Notes: generated from the sequence alone by a model not told the origin. 64,000 nucleotides of DNA from JAAZBA01 sp964461815 (GCA_964461815.1 CAYWVF010000008.1:1-64000), one strand, 5' to 3'. Shown: positions 1-7,140, numbered from the stretch's first letter. Program-made: numbers and translations.

Positions 1-41
1 TTGAAGAATCTGAAAAATTTTTTTGCACCTACTTGACATAA
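1..41 (+). other. Unidentified flank joined to spoVT codon 11
   Basis: Forty-one bases precede the first recognisable spoVT codon. In the spoVT frame they read EESEKFFCTYLT and then a TAA at 39-41. They do not encode the expected first ten SpoVT residues. They could be the 3' end of another reading frame, for example an upstream element, or debris from a deletion. Too little is visible to decide. Confidence 0.4.
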
Positions 42-44
42 TGG

Positions 45-194
45 GACGACCTGGGACGTGTAGTGATCCCGAAAGAGATCCGCCGAACAATGCGTATCCG
101 CGAGGGCGACCCGTTACAGATAACACTGACAAACGAGGATCTTTTCTGCAAAGCAATGCTTCAGTTCGGTGAAAGAGTAGGGATAGTGGTATAA
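45..194 (+). pseudogene. spoVT: SpoVT N-terminal fragment (codons 11-33) with element-derived tail
   Basis: Positions 45-113 encode DDLGRVVIPKEIRR followed by TMRIREGDP. This matches residues 11-33 of SpoVT, the AbrB-type swapped-hairpin DNA-binding domain of a forespore transcription regulator. After GDP the reading continues through 26 foreign codons (114-191) to TAA at 192-194. These are best explained as the displaced C-terminus of the element's recombinase. Codons 1-10 are missing upstream, where an in-frame TAA at 39-41 precedes the match. As it stands the fragment has no start codon and no complete DNA-binding domain. The rest of the gene lies at 8929-9366. The match is by eye to the well-conserved family sequence. 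Confidence 0.85.
105..112 (+). repeat. Left attachment core GGCGACCC
   Basis: This is the direct 8-bp copy of the sequence at 8920-8927. It covers the codons for G, D and the first two bases of P (SpoVT residues 31-33). Similarity beyond the core is partial: both junctions continue with N-TT-NN-AGATA. That is what one expects when a serine recombinase joins similar but not identical attB and attP sites. Confidence 0.8.
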
Positions 195-208
195 ACCGCA
201 TTTTTATA

Positions 209-245
209 AAAACGGTGCTATAAAAAACTGCACCGTTTTATTATT
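209..245 (+). terminator. Terminator, probably native to the recombinase gene
   Basis: AAAACGGTGC (209-218) pairs perfectly with GCACCGTTTT (230-239) across an 11-nt loop and is followed by ATTATTT. It begins 15 nt after the TAA at 192-194. In the excised circle the recombinase frame would run through the attachment core into 114-194, so this hairpin would be the recombinase gene's own terminator. In the integrated state it ends any transcript entering from the spoVT 5' fragment. Confidence 0.75.
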
Positions 246-344
246 TGCACCTTTTTCTGTGCATTACAAGGAGTCATTTACACCTTTAGACACTTTGGGT
301 GAATTTTAATGTGCTGCAACAAAAAATCCTTTTAAATATCTGTT

Positions 345-406
345 TTGAAATGTCATAAAATTTACTGCAATCTAATATTGAAATGTCATAATATCAGTGC
401 TATAAT
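345..406 (+). promoter_or_regulatory. Promoter with 14-bp direct-repeat operator for the ATPase gene
   Basis: A sigma-A-like promoter has TTGAAA at 378-383 and TATAAT at 401-406 with a 17-bp spacer. The sequence TTGAAATGTCATAA occurs exactly twice, at 345-358 and 378-391. The copies are 33 bp apart, about three helical turns, and the second overlaps the -35 box. This looks like the binding site of a repressor or activator, which is not identified here. Confidence 0.65.
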
Positions 407-437
407 ATATATGAAAAGTTTTGACGGAGGAATTTTT

Positions 438-1787
438 ATGTTATACCGCAAGATAGAGTCACTTATTGAAGAGCATTTAAAATCGGATTCTAAAAAAATC
501 CTTTTAATCGACGGTGCCCGTCAAATCGGCAAGACATATATCATAAGATATGTGGGCGAAAAATTGTTTGAAAATTATATAGAAATCAATATGATTGAGG
601 ATTCGCTGGGTGATCGTCTTTTTGAAAGCACCAAAACGGTAGAAGATTTTTATCTGCAGGTCAGTATGCTTGCAGGCGATAAAATGAAAAATAAAGAAAA
701 TACGCTTATTTTCATTGATGAAATTCAAGCCTATCCCTATTTGCTCACCTTGCTTAAATTTTTGTCGCAGGATAATAAATTCACTTATATTGCAAGCGGT
801 TCGCTTTTGGGCGTTACCTTATCACAAACCACTTCAATTCCTATGGGAAGTATTCGAAAGGTGAGAATGTTTCCACTCGATTTTGAAGAATTTTTGTATG
901 CCAACGGAATGAATGAGCTTGCAATCACTTCTATGCGCAAAAAGTTTGAACGGCTTGAGGCATTAGACAAAGCAATGCATAATAAGATGATGGATTTGTT
1001 CCGCAAATTTTTGCTTGTGGGCGGCTTGCCCGATGCGGTAAACTCCTATCTTGAAACCAAAAATATCCAAGCAGTTCGCAATATACAGGCCGAAATTCAC
1101 GATTACTATGCGATGGACGCATCAAAATATGATGAGGAAAACAAGCTGAAAATTCGCAGAATTTATGATCTTATTCCGTCTAATATGGAAAATAAGAAAA
1201 AGCGGGTTGTTGTGCAAAGCATTGAAAATAAGAGAGGCAAAACCTTCAATAATTATGCCGATGAATTTGATTATCTTATAAGTGCCGGTATTACGCTGAA
1301 TGTTCAGGCGATTTCCAACCCGACATTTCCTTTAATAGAATCCACTGGCAAAAATCTTTTAAAGCTTTATTTGAATGATGTCGGTATTCTTACGGGAATT
1401 CTTTACGGTAATAATATCAGGGCAGTGCTTGATGACGAGAGAAGCATCAATTTAGGCTCTGTTTATGAAACAGTGGTTGCAAGCGAGCTTATTGCCCACG
1501 GTCACAAGCTCTTTTATTACGACAATCGCAGCAAGGGCGAGGTTGATTATCTAATTGACGATTATAACAGCCTTTCAGCTGTTCCTATTGAAGTAAAATC
1601 CGGCAAAGACTACACAGTGCACAGTGCATTAAACACCTTTGTTCAAAATGATGATTATCATATTAAAAAAGCATTTGTTGTATCGAATGAAAGAAGCATT
1701 ACACAAAACGGAAAGATAGCTTATATTCCGATTTATTATATTATGTTTTTTAGTGCCGATTCTTCAAATGAAAATTTGAAGTTTTGA
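438..1787 (+). CDS. AAA ATPase with DUF4143 / nuclease-like C-terminus
   Basis: 449 residues from ATG 438, which follows GGAGG at 426-430 with normal spacing. In-frame codons further upstream lie in the promoter and were not used. The N-terminal AAA_14-type ATPase has Walker A GARQIGKT (residues 26-33) and Walker B IFIDE (91-95). The C-terminal half resembles DUF4143 and carries GEVDYLI followed by VPIEVKSG, a PD-(D/E)XK-like signature. Proteins of this build are common solitary accessory genes in gut Firmicutes and Bacteroidetes. Their cellular role is not established, though a defence or toxin-antitoxin-like role has been suggested for relatives. It has its own promoter and operator and lies alone near the left end of the spoVT element. 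No signal peptide or membrane segment is visible. Family assignment is secure, function is not. Confidence 0.8.
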   Translation: MLYRKIESLIEEHLKSDSKKILLIDGARQIGKTYIIRYVGEKLFENYIEINMIEDSLGDRLFESTKTVEDFYLQVSMLAGDKMKNKENTLIFIDEIQAYPYLLTLLKFLSQDNKFTYIASGSLLGVTLSQTTSIPMGSIRKVRMFPLDFEEFLYANGMNELAITSMRKKFERLEALDKAMHNKMMDLFRKFLLVGGLPDAVNSYLETKNIQAVRNIQAEIHDYYAMDASKYDEENKLKIRRIYDLIPSNMENKKKRVVVQSIENKRGKTFNNYADEFDYLISAGITLNVQAISNPTFPLIESTGKNLLKLYLNDVGILTGILYGNNIRAVLDDERSINLGSVYETVVASELIAHGHKLFYYDNRSKGEVDYLIDDYNSLSAVPIEVKSGKDYTVHSALNTFVQNDDYHIKKAFVVSNERSITQNGKIAYIPIYYIMFFSADSSNENLKF

Positions 1788-1933
1788 TGCGTGAGATTAT
1801 ATAAATACATTCAGTCTTTAAAAATAGTCCGTTTTATGGTACAGTGGAGATGATAAAATATAATTAAAGCATTCTTAAATTGCCAAAGTGAAGTTCGGAT
1901 TATTATGCTAAAGTGCATATTTAATTTTGAATT

Positions 1934-1999
1934 GAACTGCCGTGTACCGAACGGCACGCACGGTGGTGTGAGAGGGCGATTAATTTCGCCCTACTCGAT
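1934..1999 (+). mobile_element. Group II intron remnant (domains V and VI only)
   Basis: Positions 1934-1967 form a 34-nt domain-V-like helix: GAACTGCCGTG pairs back to CACGCACGGTGGT around a short loop. Next comes the typical linker GTGAGAGG. Domain VI is the hairpin AGGGCGA/TTTCGCCCT with the CTACTCGAT 3' end (to about 1999). This is the characteristic tail of bacterial group II introns. There is no reverse transcriptase gene and no domain I-IV sequence in the 146 bases between the ATPase gene and this point, so only the 3' end remains. The rest of 1788-2054 shows no gene. A small ORF across this segment at 1905-2099 is not credible. Confidence 0.7.
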
Positions 2000-2054
2000 T
2001 AAGTATAGGATATTTTCCGCATTCATTTCAAATTGTGTTTGCTTAAAAATAAAA

Positions 2055-2120
2055 ATGAGCAAAAATCAAGCGTTTTATAGCGAAAATACTCTTGTTTAAT
2101 ACTGAAAATAACGTATAATT
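2055..2120 (+). promoter_or_regulatory. AraC-type operator and promoter, copy 1
   Basis: Two direct half-sites, GTTTTATAGCGAAAAT (from 2072) and GTTTAATACTGAAAAT (from 2094), start 22 bp apart. The downstream one overlaps a -35 box TTGTTT (2092-2097), with TATAAT at 2114-2119 after a 16-bp spacer. The whole block recurs at 4736-4800 in front of the RraA-like gene, with the same internal spacing. Two tandem half-sites about two turns apart abutting -35 are the usual arrangement for activation by AraC-family proteins, and such a gene lies between the two promoters. Confidence 0.8.
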
Positions 2121-2153
2121 AAAATTAAAGTAATGTTTATCAGGAGTGTTTTT

Positions 2154-3491
2154 ATGAACCTTAATTCAAATCCGTCAGAACTTAGAATTACAGATATGCG
2201 ATTTGTTGACATTGACGGTGCGCCGAAAAGATGTACGATTTTGCGCATTGATACAAATCAGGGCATAAGCGGATACGGTGAAGTGCGTGATGCTTCCAGC
2301 AAAACTTATGCACTTATGCTTAAAAGCCGTATATTAGGCGAAAATCCTTGCAACGTTGATAGGATTTTTCGTAAAATAAAGCAGTTTGGTGGTCCGTCAC
2401 GTCAAGGTGGTGGTGTTTCCGGTATTGAAATTGCACTTTGGGATTTAGCCGGAAAAGCCTACGGTGTGCCGATGTATCAGTTATTAGGCGGTAAATTCCG
2501 TGATAAAATTAGGGTTTATTGTGATACTGATGTTGACGGTAAGCATACCGGTCACGATATGGGCCTTGCATTGAAGAAACGTATGGATATGGGATTTACA
2601 TTCTTAAAAATGGATCTCGGTATAGGCCTTTTGCTTGATGAGCCCGGCACCATTAATGCACCTCTCGGATTTATTGAGGATATGAAAAAGTATGCAAGTC
2701 ATATCCTTAATGTTCAAGGTGGCTCGGTTACTGCAGATATGGTAAAGCACCAAAAAAGTTATTCTATAGTTACAACCGCACATCCGCATACGGGAATTCA
2801 TTTAACCGAAAAAGGTCTTGATTATTTGGAAAATTACGTAAAGGAAGTTCGTGAGGTTATAGGATACGAAGTTCCGCTCGCAATTGACCATTTCGGTCAT
2901 ATTTGTGTTGAAGATTGTATACGTTTTGCACGCCGTATGGAGCCGTATAATCTTGCGTGGATTGAGGATATGGTTCCGTGGATGTATACCGATCAGTATG
3001 TAAGACTTAAAAACAGCACTACCATTCCGGTTTGCACCGGCGAAGATATTTATCTTAAAGAAGGCTTTGAAACACTTATTAAAGCGGGTGGCGTATCTGT
3101 AATTCATCCCGATATTTTAACCTGCGGTGGTGCCTTGGAGCTTAAGAAAATTGCCGATATTGCCGATGAATATGGTGTTGCTACTGCAATACATATGGCA
3201 GAAAGTCCCATAGCTTGTCTTGCGGCCGTTCATACAGCAGCTGCTATGCATAATGTTTTGGCACTTGAGTTCCATTCTGTTGATGTTCCGTGGTGGGCAG
3301 ATATGGTTACCGGAATAAATAATCCTATTTTCGAAAACGGGTTCATAACAGTTCCCGAAAAGCCGGGCTTGGGCTTTGATGAGCTTAACGAAGAAGTTTT
3401 ACGTGAGCATATAAATTCGCAAATCCCGGGTTACTTTGAACCTACCGATGAATGGAATAAAGAATTTTCCAACGATAGAATTTGGAGCTGA
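2154..3491 (+). CDS. Enolase-superfamily sugar-acid dehydratase
   Basis: 445 residues. ATG 2154 is chosen because AGGAG lies at 2142-2146; the earlier in-frame ATG at 2133 has no ribosome site. The protein belongs to the mandelate racemase/muconate lactonizing branch, with the capping domain at about 1-125 and the barrel at about 140-400. K152 in KMD, D245, E271 and E297 occupy the positions of the catalytic lysine and the three magnesium ligands. H347 (AIHMAE) and D319 (HPD) fit the usual His/Asp pair. Such enzymes abstract the proton alpha to a carboxylate and often dehydrate aldonic or aldaric acids to 2-keto-3-deoxy acids. It is transcribed alone between AraC operator copy 1 and a strong terminator, and shares its operator with the RraA-like/SDR operon. 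Substrate cannot be read from the sequence. Confidence 0.85.
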   Translation: MNLNSNPSELRITDMRFVDIDGAPKRCTILRIDTNQGISGYGEVRDASSKTYALMLKSRILGENPCNVDRIFRKIKQFGGPSRQGGGVSGIEIALWDLAGKAYGVPMYQLLGGKFRDKIRVYCDTDVDGKHTGHDMGLALKKRMDMGFTFLKMDLGIGLLLDEPGTINAPLGFIEDMKKYASHILNVQGGSVTADMVKHQKSYSIVTTAHPHTGIHLTEKGLDYLENYVKEVREVIGYEVPLAIDHFGHICVEDCIRFARRMEPYNLAWIEDMVPWMYTDQYVRLKNSTTIPVCTGEDIYLKEGFETLIKAGGVSVIHPDILTCGGALELKKIADIADEYGVATAIHMAESPIACLAAVHTAAAMHNVLALEFHSVDVPWWADMVTGINNPIFENGFITVPEKPGLGFDELNEEVLREHINSQIPGYFEPTDEWNKEFSNDRIWS

Positions 3492-3543
3492 TTTTTTAAT
3501 TAAAGAGGCTTATCATTTAAATAGGTTTATTGAATTACTTAGG

Positions 3544-3585
3544 AAAAAGCCTACGCTTTGCATAAAAGCAAAGCGTAGGCTTTTT
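3544..3585. terminator. Bidirectional terminator
   Basis: An 18-bp perfect inverted repeat, AAAAAGCCTACGCTTTGC (3544-3561) with its complement at 3568-3585, has a 6-nt loop and flanking A and T runs. It ends the dehydratase transcript on plus and could serve the minus-strand AraC side. The stem resembles the terminator at 6630-6669. Confidence 0.85.
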
Positions 3586-3676
3586 GCGGCTTTAGTGTAG
3601 AAAACCTCGGTTTTACGGAGATATAATTGTTTCGTTGATTTTTTCACGTAACGAAAGCAAATAAGTATCATAATTT

Positions 3677-3818
3677 TTAAGGTGAAAACTTTTTTCCTAA
3701 AATACTTTCCGAATAAAATTCGGAAATAGTGAGCCTGATAGGATATTCTCCTACTTTTTCTATATTCTTCGTATTGTCTTCTAAAAACAATTTAAAAAAA
3801 TCGCGCAAAAAAATATAA
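3677..3818 (-). pseudogene. Possible decayed coding remnant behind the AraC gene
   Basis: Read on minus, an open frame without a start runs through residues such as CDYIFLRDFFKLF and later KVGEYPIRLTISEF, ending at TAA (3677-3679). Composition looks protein-like (charged and hydrophobic residues alternate), but I cannot name the family. It lies just behind the AraC stop in a different frame. It may be the 3' end of a lost catabolic gene. The rest of 3586-3676 shows nothing. Confidence 0.3.
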
Positions 3819-4568
3819 TCACAAATTTTTACAATACTTGCCCACGCTATAGCCATATTCTTTTTTAAAGGCTGTTCTGAAATACTCTACAGTTGAAAAT
3901 CCGCAACGAAAAGCGATCTCTTTTTGCGAATAATATCCGGTTTCCAGAAGTGATTTTGCATAATCAAACCGTAAAGTATCAAGAAATTGCTTGGGACTTT
4001 TTTGATATCTCTCTTTAAATTTTCGTCTATATTGTGCAGATGATACATTTGACCGTTTGGCGAGAAAATCAATCGAAAGTTCGGGATTAAAAAAGTTTTG
4101 TTTCATATATTCGGCCGATTCGGCAATATAATCCTTTTTACTACTCATAAATCTAACATCCGAAGCCAATTCTCCCAATATTTCATAAAGGACGGCATTC
4201 TCTCTGTGTTGTGAACCGGGCAAACCCTCAAGGCGGATTTGCAAAGCCTTAACAAACAACCGCTTGTACTTTTCAATATCCGGTATTTTATAAACTTCAA
4301 TATCTTTCATACAATAATTTAGAATATTGAAATGTATGACAAGAACATCATCCTCAAGTGATATTCTCTCATAATCTACACCGGCAGGAATAAAACAAAT
4401 GCTGGGTGGTTTAAAAGTTATTGTCTTATTGTTGCATATATATTTACCGTTTGTATTAAGTCTGAGCGAAATTGCCGAAAAGTTTCGCTTTCTAACATTA
4501 AATCGACCATGCTTTTGATGATAATTGAGCACATCCGTAACATTAACCGCAATATTTTCCGGTAGCAT
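3819..4568 (-). CDS. AraC-family transcriptional regulator
   Basis: 249 residues from ATG 4568, preceded on minus by GAGGTGATTTTA; a GTG three codons earlier falls inside that ribosome site. The N-terminal half (about 1-140) is a cupin-like ligand domain. The C-terminal 100 residues hold the two helix-turn-helix motifs of the family, ending with FRCGFSTVEYFRTAFKKEYG, close to the AraC consensus. The gene is transcribed away from the RraA-like operon. It sits between the two operator copies (2055-2120 and 4736-4800), so it is the natural candidate to activate both promoters in response to a sugar acid or lactone. Ligand unknown. Confidence 0.9.
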   Translation of the reverse strand: MLPENIAVNVTDVLNYHQKHGRFNVRKRNFSAISLRLNTNGKYICNNKTITFKPPSICFIPAGVDYERISLEDDVLVIHFNILNYCMKDIEVYKIPDIEKYKRLFVKALQIRLEGLPGSQHRENAVLYEILGELASDVRFMSSKKDYIAESAEYMKQNFFNPELSIDFLAKRSNVSSAQYRRKFKERYQKSPKQFLDTLRFDYAKSLLETGYYSQKEIAFRCGFSTVEYFRTAFKKEYGYSVGKYCKNL

Positions 4569-4735
4569 TAAAATCACCTCAATCGTACTACATAGAATAC
4601 CTGATAATATTTATTACTTAATCAAAAATTCAATAGTTCGATTCATTACAATCAGTATTGATAAATCAGAGATTTAAAGTAAAGACAGTATTGTACCTCA
4701 CAGTTTCCGAATACCATAACTATTATAAACGGTAA

Positions 4736-4800
4736 ATGAGCAAAAATCAAGTGTTTTATAGCGAAAAACTACTTGTTTTATACCGAAAATAGTATATAAT
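4736..4800 (+). promoter_or_regulatory. AraC-type operator and promoter, copy 2
   Basis: Half-sites GTTTTATAGCGAAAA (from 4753) and GTTTTATACCGAAAAT (from 4775) start 22 bp apart. TTGTTT at 4773-4778 and TATAAT at 4795-4800 have a 16-bp spacer. Half-site to -10 distance is the same as in copy 1. It drives the RraA-like gene and the SDR. The remaining 4569-4735 contains the AraC upstream region and no further recognisable signal. Confidence 0.8.
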
Positions 4801-4835
4801 AATTATAATAATTCAATTTGAAGGAGAATAGCGAT

Positions 4836-5750
4836 ATGAATTTTAACGACAGAGAAAAAATAATACAACTTACACCCTTTTGGAAAGGCGAAAGACTTCC
4901 CGACGGCAGACCGAAAGTAGAGGATAAATATCTTGATGCACTTTACGGTATGACTCTTGAAGAGGTTTGGAAACCGATATACGTGCTGGGATACGAGCAT
5001 CAGTTTGTTGGGGGAGGAGAAAATCCGCTTAATACATTACATAATGATGGCCGTAAGCTTGTAGGCAGAGCTGTTACTTGCACATACTGCCCAACCCGTC
5101 CCGATCTTCATGATGTTCAGTTTTCAAGAGGTGCAGAAGACGGACTTCAAGGTAATTATAATCAATGGGTTATAGACCACTTGTATGAAAGAGACGTAGT
5201 TGTTTGTGATATGTACGATAAAATTTACAAAGGAACATTTATAGGCGGAAACCTTACGACTTCATTGCAAAAGCATACAAAAACCGGTGGTGCCGTAATT
5301 TGGGGCGGCATACGTGATGTTGAACAAATGAAAAAAGTACCCGATGTTCAAGTTTATTACCGAGGTATTGACCCGACCCCGATACGTGAATTTGTAATGA
5401 AAGATTGGAATGACATCACAAATTTCGGAGGTGCAGTATGCCTGCCCGGTGATGTTGTTTTCGGTGCCGGCGGCGGAGTTTTGTTTATTCCGTCGCACCT
5501 CGTGGCCGATGTTGTGGAAGGTGCGACTAAAACCCACGTTAAGGATGATTTCGGTTTTGAAATGATTTGCCAAGGTAAATTTACAACCGCTCAAATTGAT
5601 AAAAATACTTGGAGCGAAGAAATGCTTGATATGTTGGTGGAATGGATAAAAACCGATCCTCGTGGCGAAGAATACCGTGATCTTGATTGGTCTAAAGAAT
5701 ATGACTTGGCACGAAACGGTGATCCGAACGATACTCAAACCGCACTTTAA
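4836..5750 (+). CDS. RraA-family protein (class II aldolase-like)
   Basis: 304 residues from ATG 4836, preceded by AAGGAG at 4821-4826. The family signature is present: GGNLTTSLQ, then GAVIWGGIRD, where the R-D pair binds substrate and metal in RraA-fold pyruvate aldolases and oxaloacetate decarboxylases. The protein is longer than classic RraA (about 160 residues) and has an N-terminal extension of about 90 residues. It is first in a two- to three-gene operon with an SDR, under AraC operator copy 2. In this setting a retro-aldol cleavage of a keto-deoxy sugar acid to pyruvate is plausible. The old database label, menaquinone methyltransferase, is not supported. Exact reaction unknown. Confidence 0.75.
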   Translation: MNFNDREKIIQLTPFWKGERLPDGRPKVEDKYLDALYGMTLEEVWKPIYVLGYEHQFVGGGENPLNTLHNDGRKLVGRAVTCTYCPTRPDLHDVQFSRGAEDGLQGNYNQWVIDHLYERDVVVCDMYDKIYKGTFIGGNLTTSLQKHTKTGGAVIWGGIRDVEQMKKVPDVQVYYRGIDPTPIREFVMKDWNDITNFGGAVCLPGDVVFGAGGGVLFIPSHLVADVVEGATKTHVKDDFGFEMICQGKFTTAQIDKNTWSEEMLDMLVEWIKTDPRGEEYRDLDWSKEYDLARNGDPNDTQTAL

Positions 5751-5768
5751 TACCGAAAGGAAATATTT

Positions 5769-6497
5769 ATGAAAAAAGCATTAGTTACCGGTTCTTCAAG
5801 AGGAATAGGCAGAGCTATTGCAATACGTCTTGCTAAAGACGGATATTTTGTATACGTCCATGCGGCCGGAAATATGGCAAAAGCCGAAGAAACGGCAGAA
5901 ACAATTATTAAAAACGGCGGTCAAGCAAAAGTTTTTACCGCAAATCTTTGCGATATAGAGCAAACAAAAGCTTTGGCTGAAAATATAGGTGAAATCGACA
6001 CCTTAGTATTGAACGCTTCTCTACAATATCGAACTCCTTGGGCAGAAATTACCACTAAAGAATGTTACGAACAATTAAACTGTAATTTTATTTCCTCAAT
6101 GCTCTTAATACAAGCATTTGTTCCTTATATGAGGAAAAATAATTGGGGCAGAATCGTAACAATCGGCTCGGTGCAAGAAGCTAAGCCTCATCCGGATATG
6201 CTGGTGTATTCTGCAAGTAAGGCAGCACAAACAAATATGGTTCAATCCCTCTCTCTGCAACTTGCCAAACACGGAATTACAGTAAATAATGTAGCTCCTG
6301 GCGTTATTTATACCGACCGCAATATCGAAGCCCTTTCCGATGCGGAATATGCCAAAAAGGTAACCGACTCTATACCTGTAGGCTTTTACGGTGAACCGGA
6401 TGACTGTGCCGGCATTGTAAGTCTTTTGTGTTCCGAAGATGGCAGATATATAACCGGACAAAGCATTTATGTTGACGGAGGGAAAAGCGTCCAATGA
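5769..6497 (+). CDS. Short-chain dehydrogenase/reductase
   Basis: 242 residues, starting 18 bases after the RraA-like stop with AAAGGAAA upstream. It is a classical SDR: the cofactor motif TGSSRGIG lies near residue 8, NAS (in place of NAG) at about 84, the catalytic serine in IGS, and YSASK holds the catalytic Tyr and Lys. The C-terminal PGVIYTDRN and VDGGKS regions are typical. A basic residue after TGSS suggests NADP(H), but NAD(H) cannot be excluded. It most likely oxidises or reduces a keto-deoxy or hydroxy acid in the pathway begun by the dehydratase at 2154. Its stop overlaps the start of the UlaG-like remnant (ATGA), showing an originally coupled third gene. Confidence 0.85.
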   Translation: MKKALVTGSSRGIGRAIAIRLAKDGYFVYVHAAGNMAKAEETAETIIKNGGQAKVFTANLCDIEQTKALAENIGEIDTLVLNASLQYRTPWAEITTKECYEQLNCNFISSMLLIQAFVPYMRKNNWGRIVTIGSVQEAKPHPDMLVYSASKAAQTNMVQSLSLQLAKHGITVNNVAPGVIYTDRNIEALSDAEYAKKVTDSIPVGFYGEPDDCAGIVSLLCSEDGRYITGQSIYVDGGKSVQ

Positions 6498-6614
6498 AAA
6501 TCAGGTTTTTAGGACAAAGCGGATATATTATCAAATTCGGAAAATCCTTTGCTTTTTACAGATAAAATACCAGGCGGTATGGTACTTGAATTTAATAAAG
6601 AATATCAAATTTAG
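6494..6614 (+). pseudogene. Remnant of UlaG-like metallo-beta-lactamase-fold lactonase
   Basis: ATG 6494 overlaps the SDR stop and encodes MKIRFLGQSGYIIKFGKS, the usual opening of UlaG-type metal-dependent hydrolases. It then stops at 6563-6565. A second piece in another frame (6561-6614) ends VLEFNKEYQI, like the family's C-terminus. About 200 central residues, including the metal-binding HxHxDH motif, are missing. It is an internal deletion of what was probably a sugar-lactone hydrolase belonging to the same pathway. Confidence 0.65.
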
Positions 6615-6629
6615 GGTATTATAACAGTT

Positions 6630-6669
6630 AAGCCTATGCTTTGCTTATGAGCAGAGCATAGGCTTTTTC
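6630..6669 (+). terminator. Terminator of the RraA-like/SDR operon
   Basis: AAGCCTATGCTTTGC (6630-6644) pairs with GCAGAGCATAGGCTT (6651-6665), with one mismatch and a 6-nt loop, followed by a T run. The stem is a near copy of the terminator at 3544-3585, so both transcription units of the regulon have related promoters and related terminators. Confidence 0.8.
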
Positions 6670-6680
6670 TGTATTACGCT

Positions 6681-6765
6681 TAGGGGTCGTAAGAGCCGAT
6701 ATTAAGTGAGGTAGGGGTCGCAAAATGCGGACTACCGCAATAAAAGCCGAAATTTATAGGGGTTG
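6681..6765 (+). repeat. Three TAGGGGTYG repeats
   Basis: TAGGGGTCG occurs at 6681-6689 and 6712-6720, and TAGGGGTTG at 6757-6765, in an otherwise gene-free stretch (6670-6841) ahead of the small protein. They could be binding sites or part of a decayed repeat. Nothing else is recognised here. Confidence 0.4.
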
Positions 6766-6841
6766 TGCCAAGCAAAGACATATATATGGCGATTAAAAAC
6801 TGATTTTCAGTCAAAAATAAATGAAGGAATGAGGTGAGAAG

Positions 6842-7108
6842 ATGAAAATCGAAGTAACTGAACGGCCTATGAAAATGGTCTGCTATTGGATGAGTGCGGA
6901 AGAAAGTCAAGATGAAAAGCTGATGGCATCTCTCAAGCCTCAGTTTAAAGAATGGAAGTTAAAAAAGTATCAGCCGGTGGTTTATGTTTCGGGTAAGGGC
7001 AGCTTAGAAGACGGAATGTATATGCTGATGAAGCGAAACCATGACAGATTGATAAAAATGCAGGCAGAAAACGGAATTTCCGTTACCGATACAGCAGTGC
7101 AAATGTAA
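6842..7108 (+). CDS. Small unknown protein next to the recombinase
   Basis: 88 residues, with GAGGTGAGAAG directly before the ATG. It is charged and soluble, with no signal peptide, membrane segment or DNA-binding motif that I can name. The middle part, around PVVYVSGKGSLEDG, resembles short accessory proteins often found in clostridial mobile elements, but I do not know a function. It lies 95 bases ahead of the recombinase start. Small proteins next to serine recombinases are sometimes directionality factors that allow excision, so it is a candidate for that role. This is a guess from position only. Confidence 0.6.
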   Translation: MKIEVTERPMKMVCYWMSAEESQDEKLMASLKPQFKEWKLKKYQPVVYVSGKGSLEDGMYMLMKRNHDRLIKMQAENGISVTDTAVQM

Positions 7109-7140
7109 AAATTTGCACCCTGCATATTTCGATTTTCATC

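Noticed and set aside
45..194. Idea that the left fragment is an independent AbrB-family gene
   Set aside because: No start codon, an in-frame stop just upstream, and its sequence joins exactly to the SpoVT part at 8929 with matching codon phase.
345..437. Longer start of the AAA ATPase
   Set aside because: The added codons lie over the -35 and -10 boxes and the direct repeats; GGAGG is placed for ATG 438.
1905..2099. 64-codon plus-strand frame in the gap before the dehydratase
   Set aside because: It runs through the group II intron remnant and the AraC operator, lacks a ribosome site and has no protein-like pattern.
6680..6910. 76-codon minus-strand frame before the small protein
   Set aside because: It overlaps the 5' part of the real 88-residue gene and its sequence comes from the TAGGGGTYG repeats.
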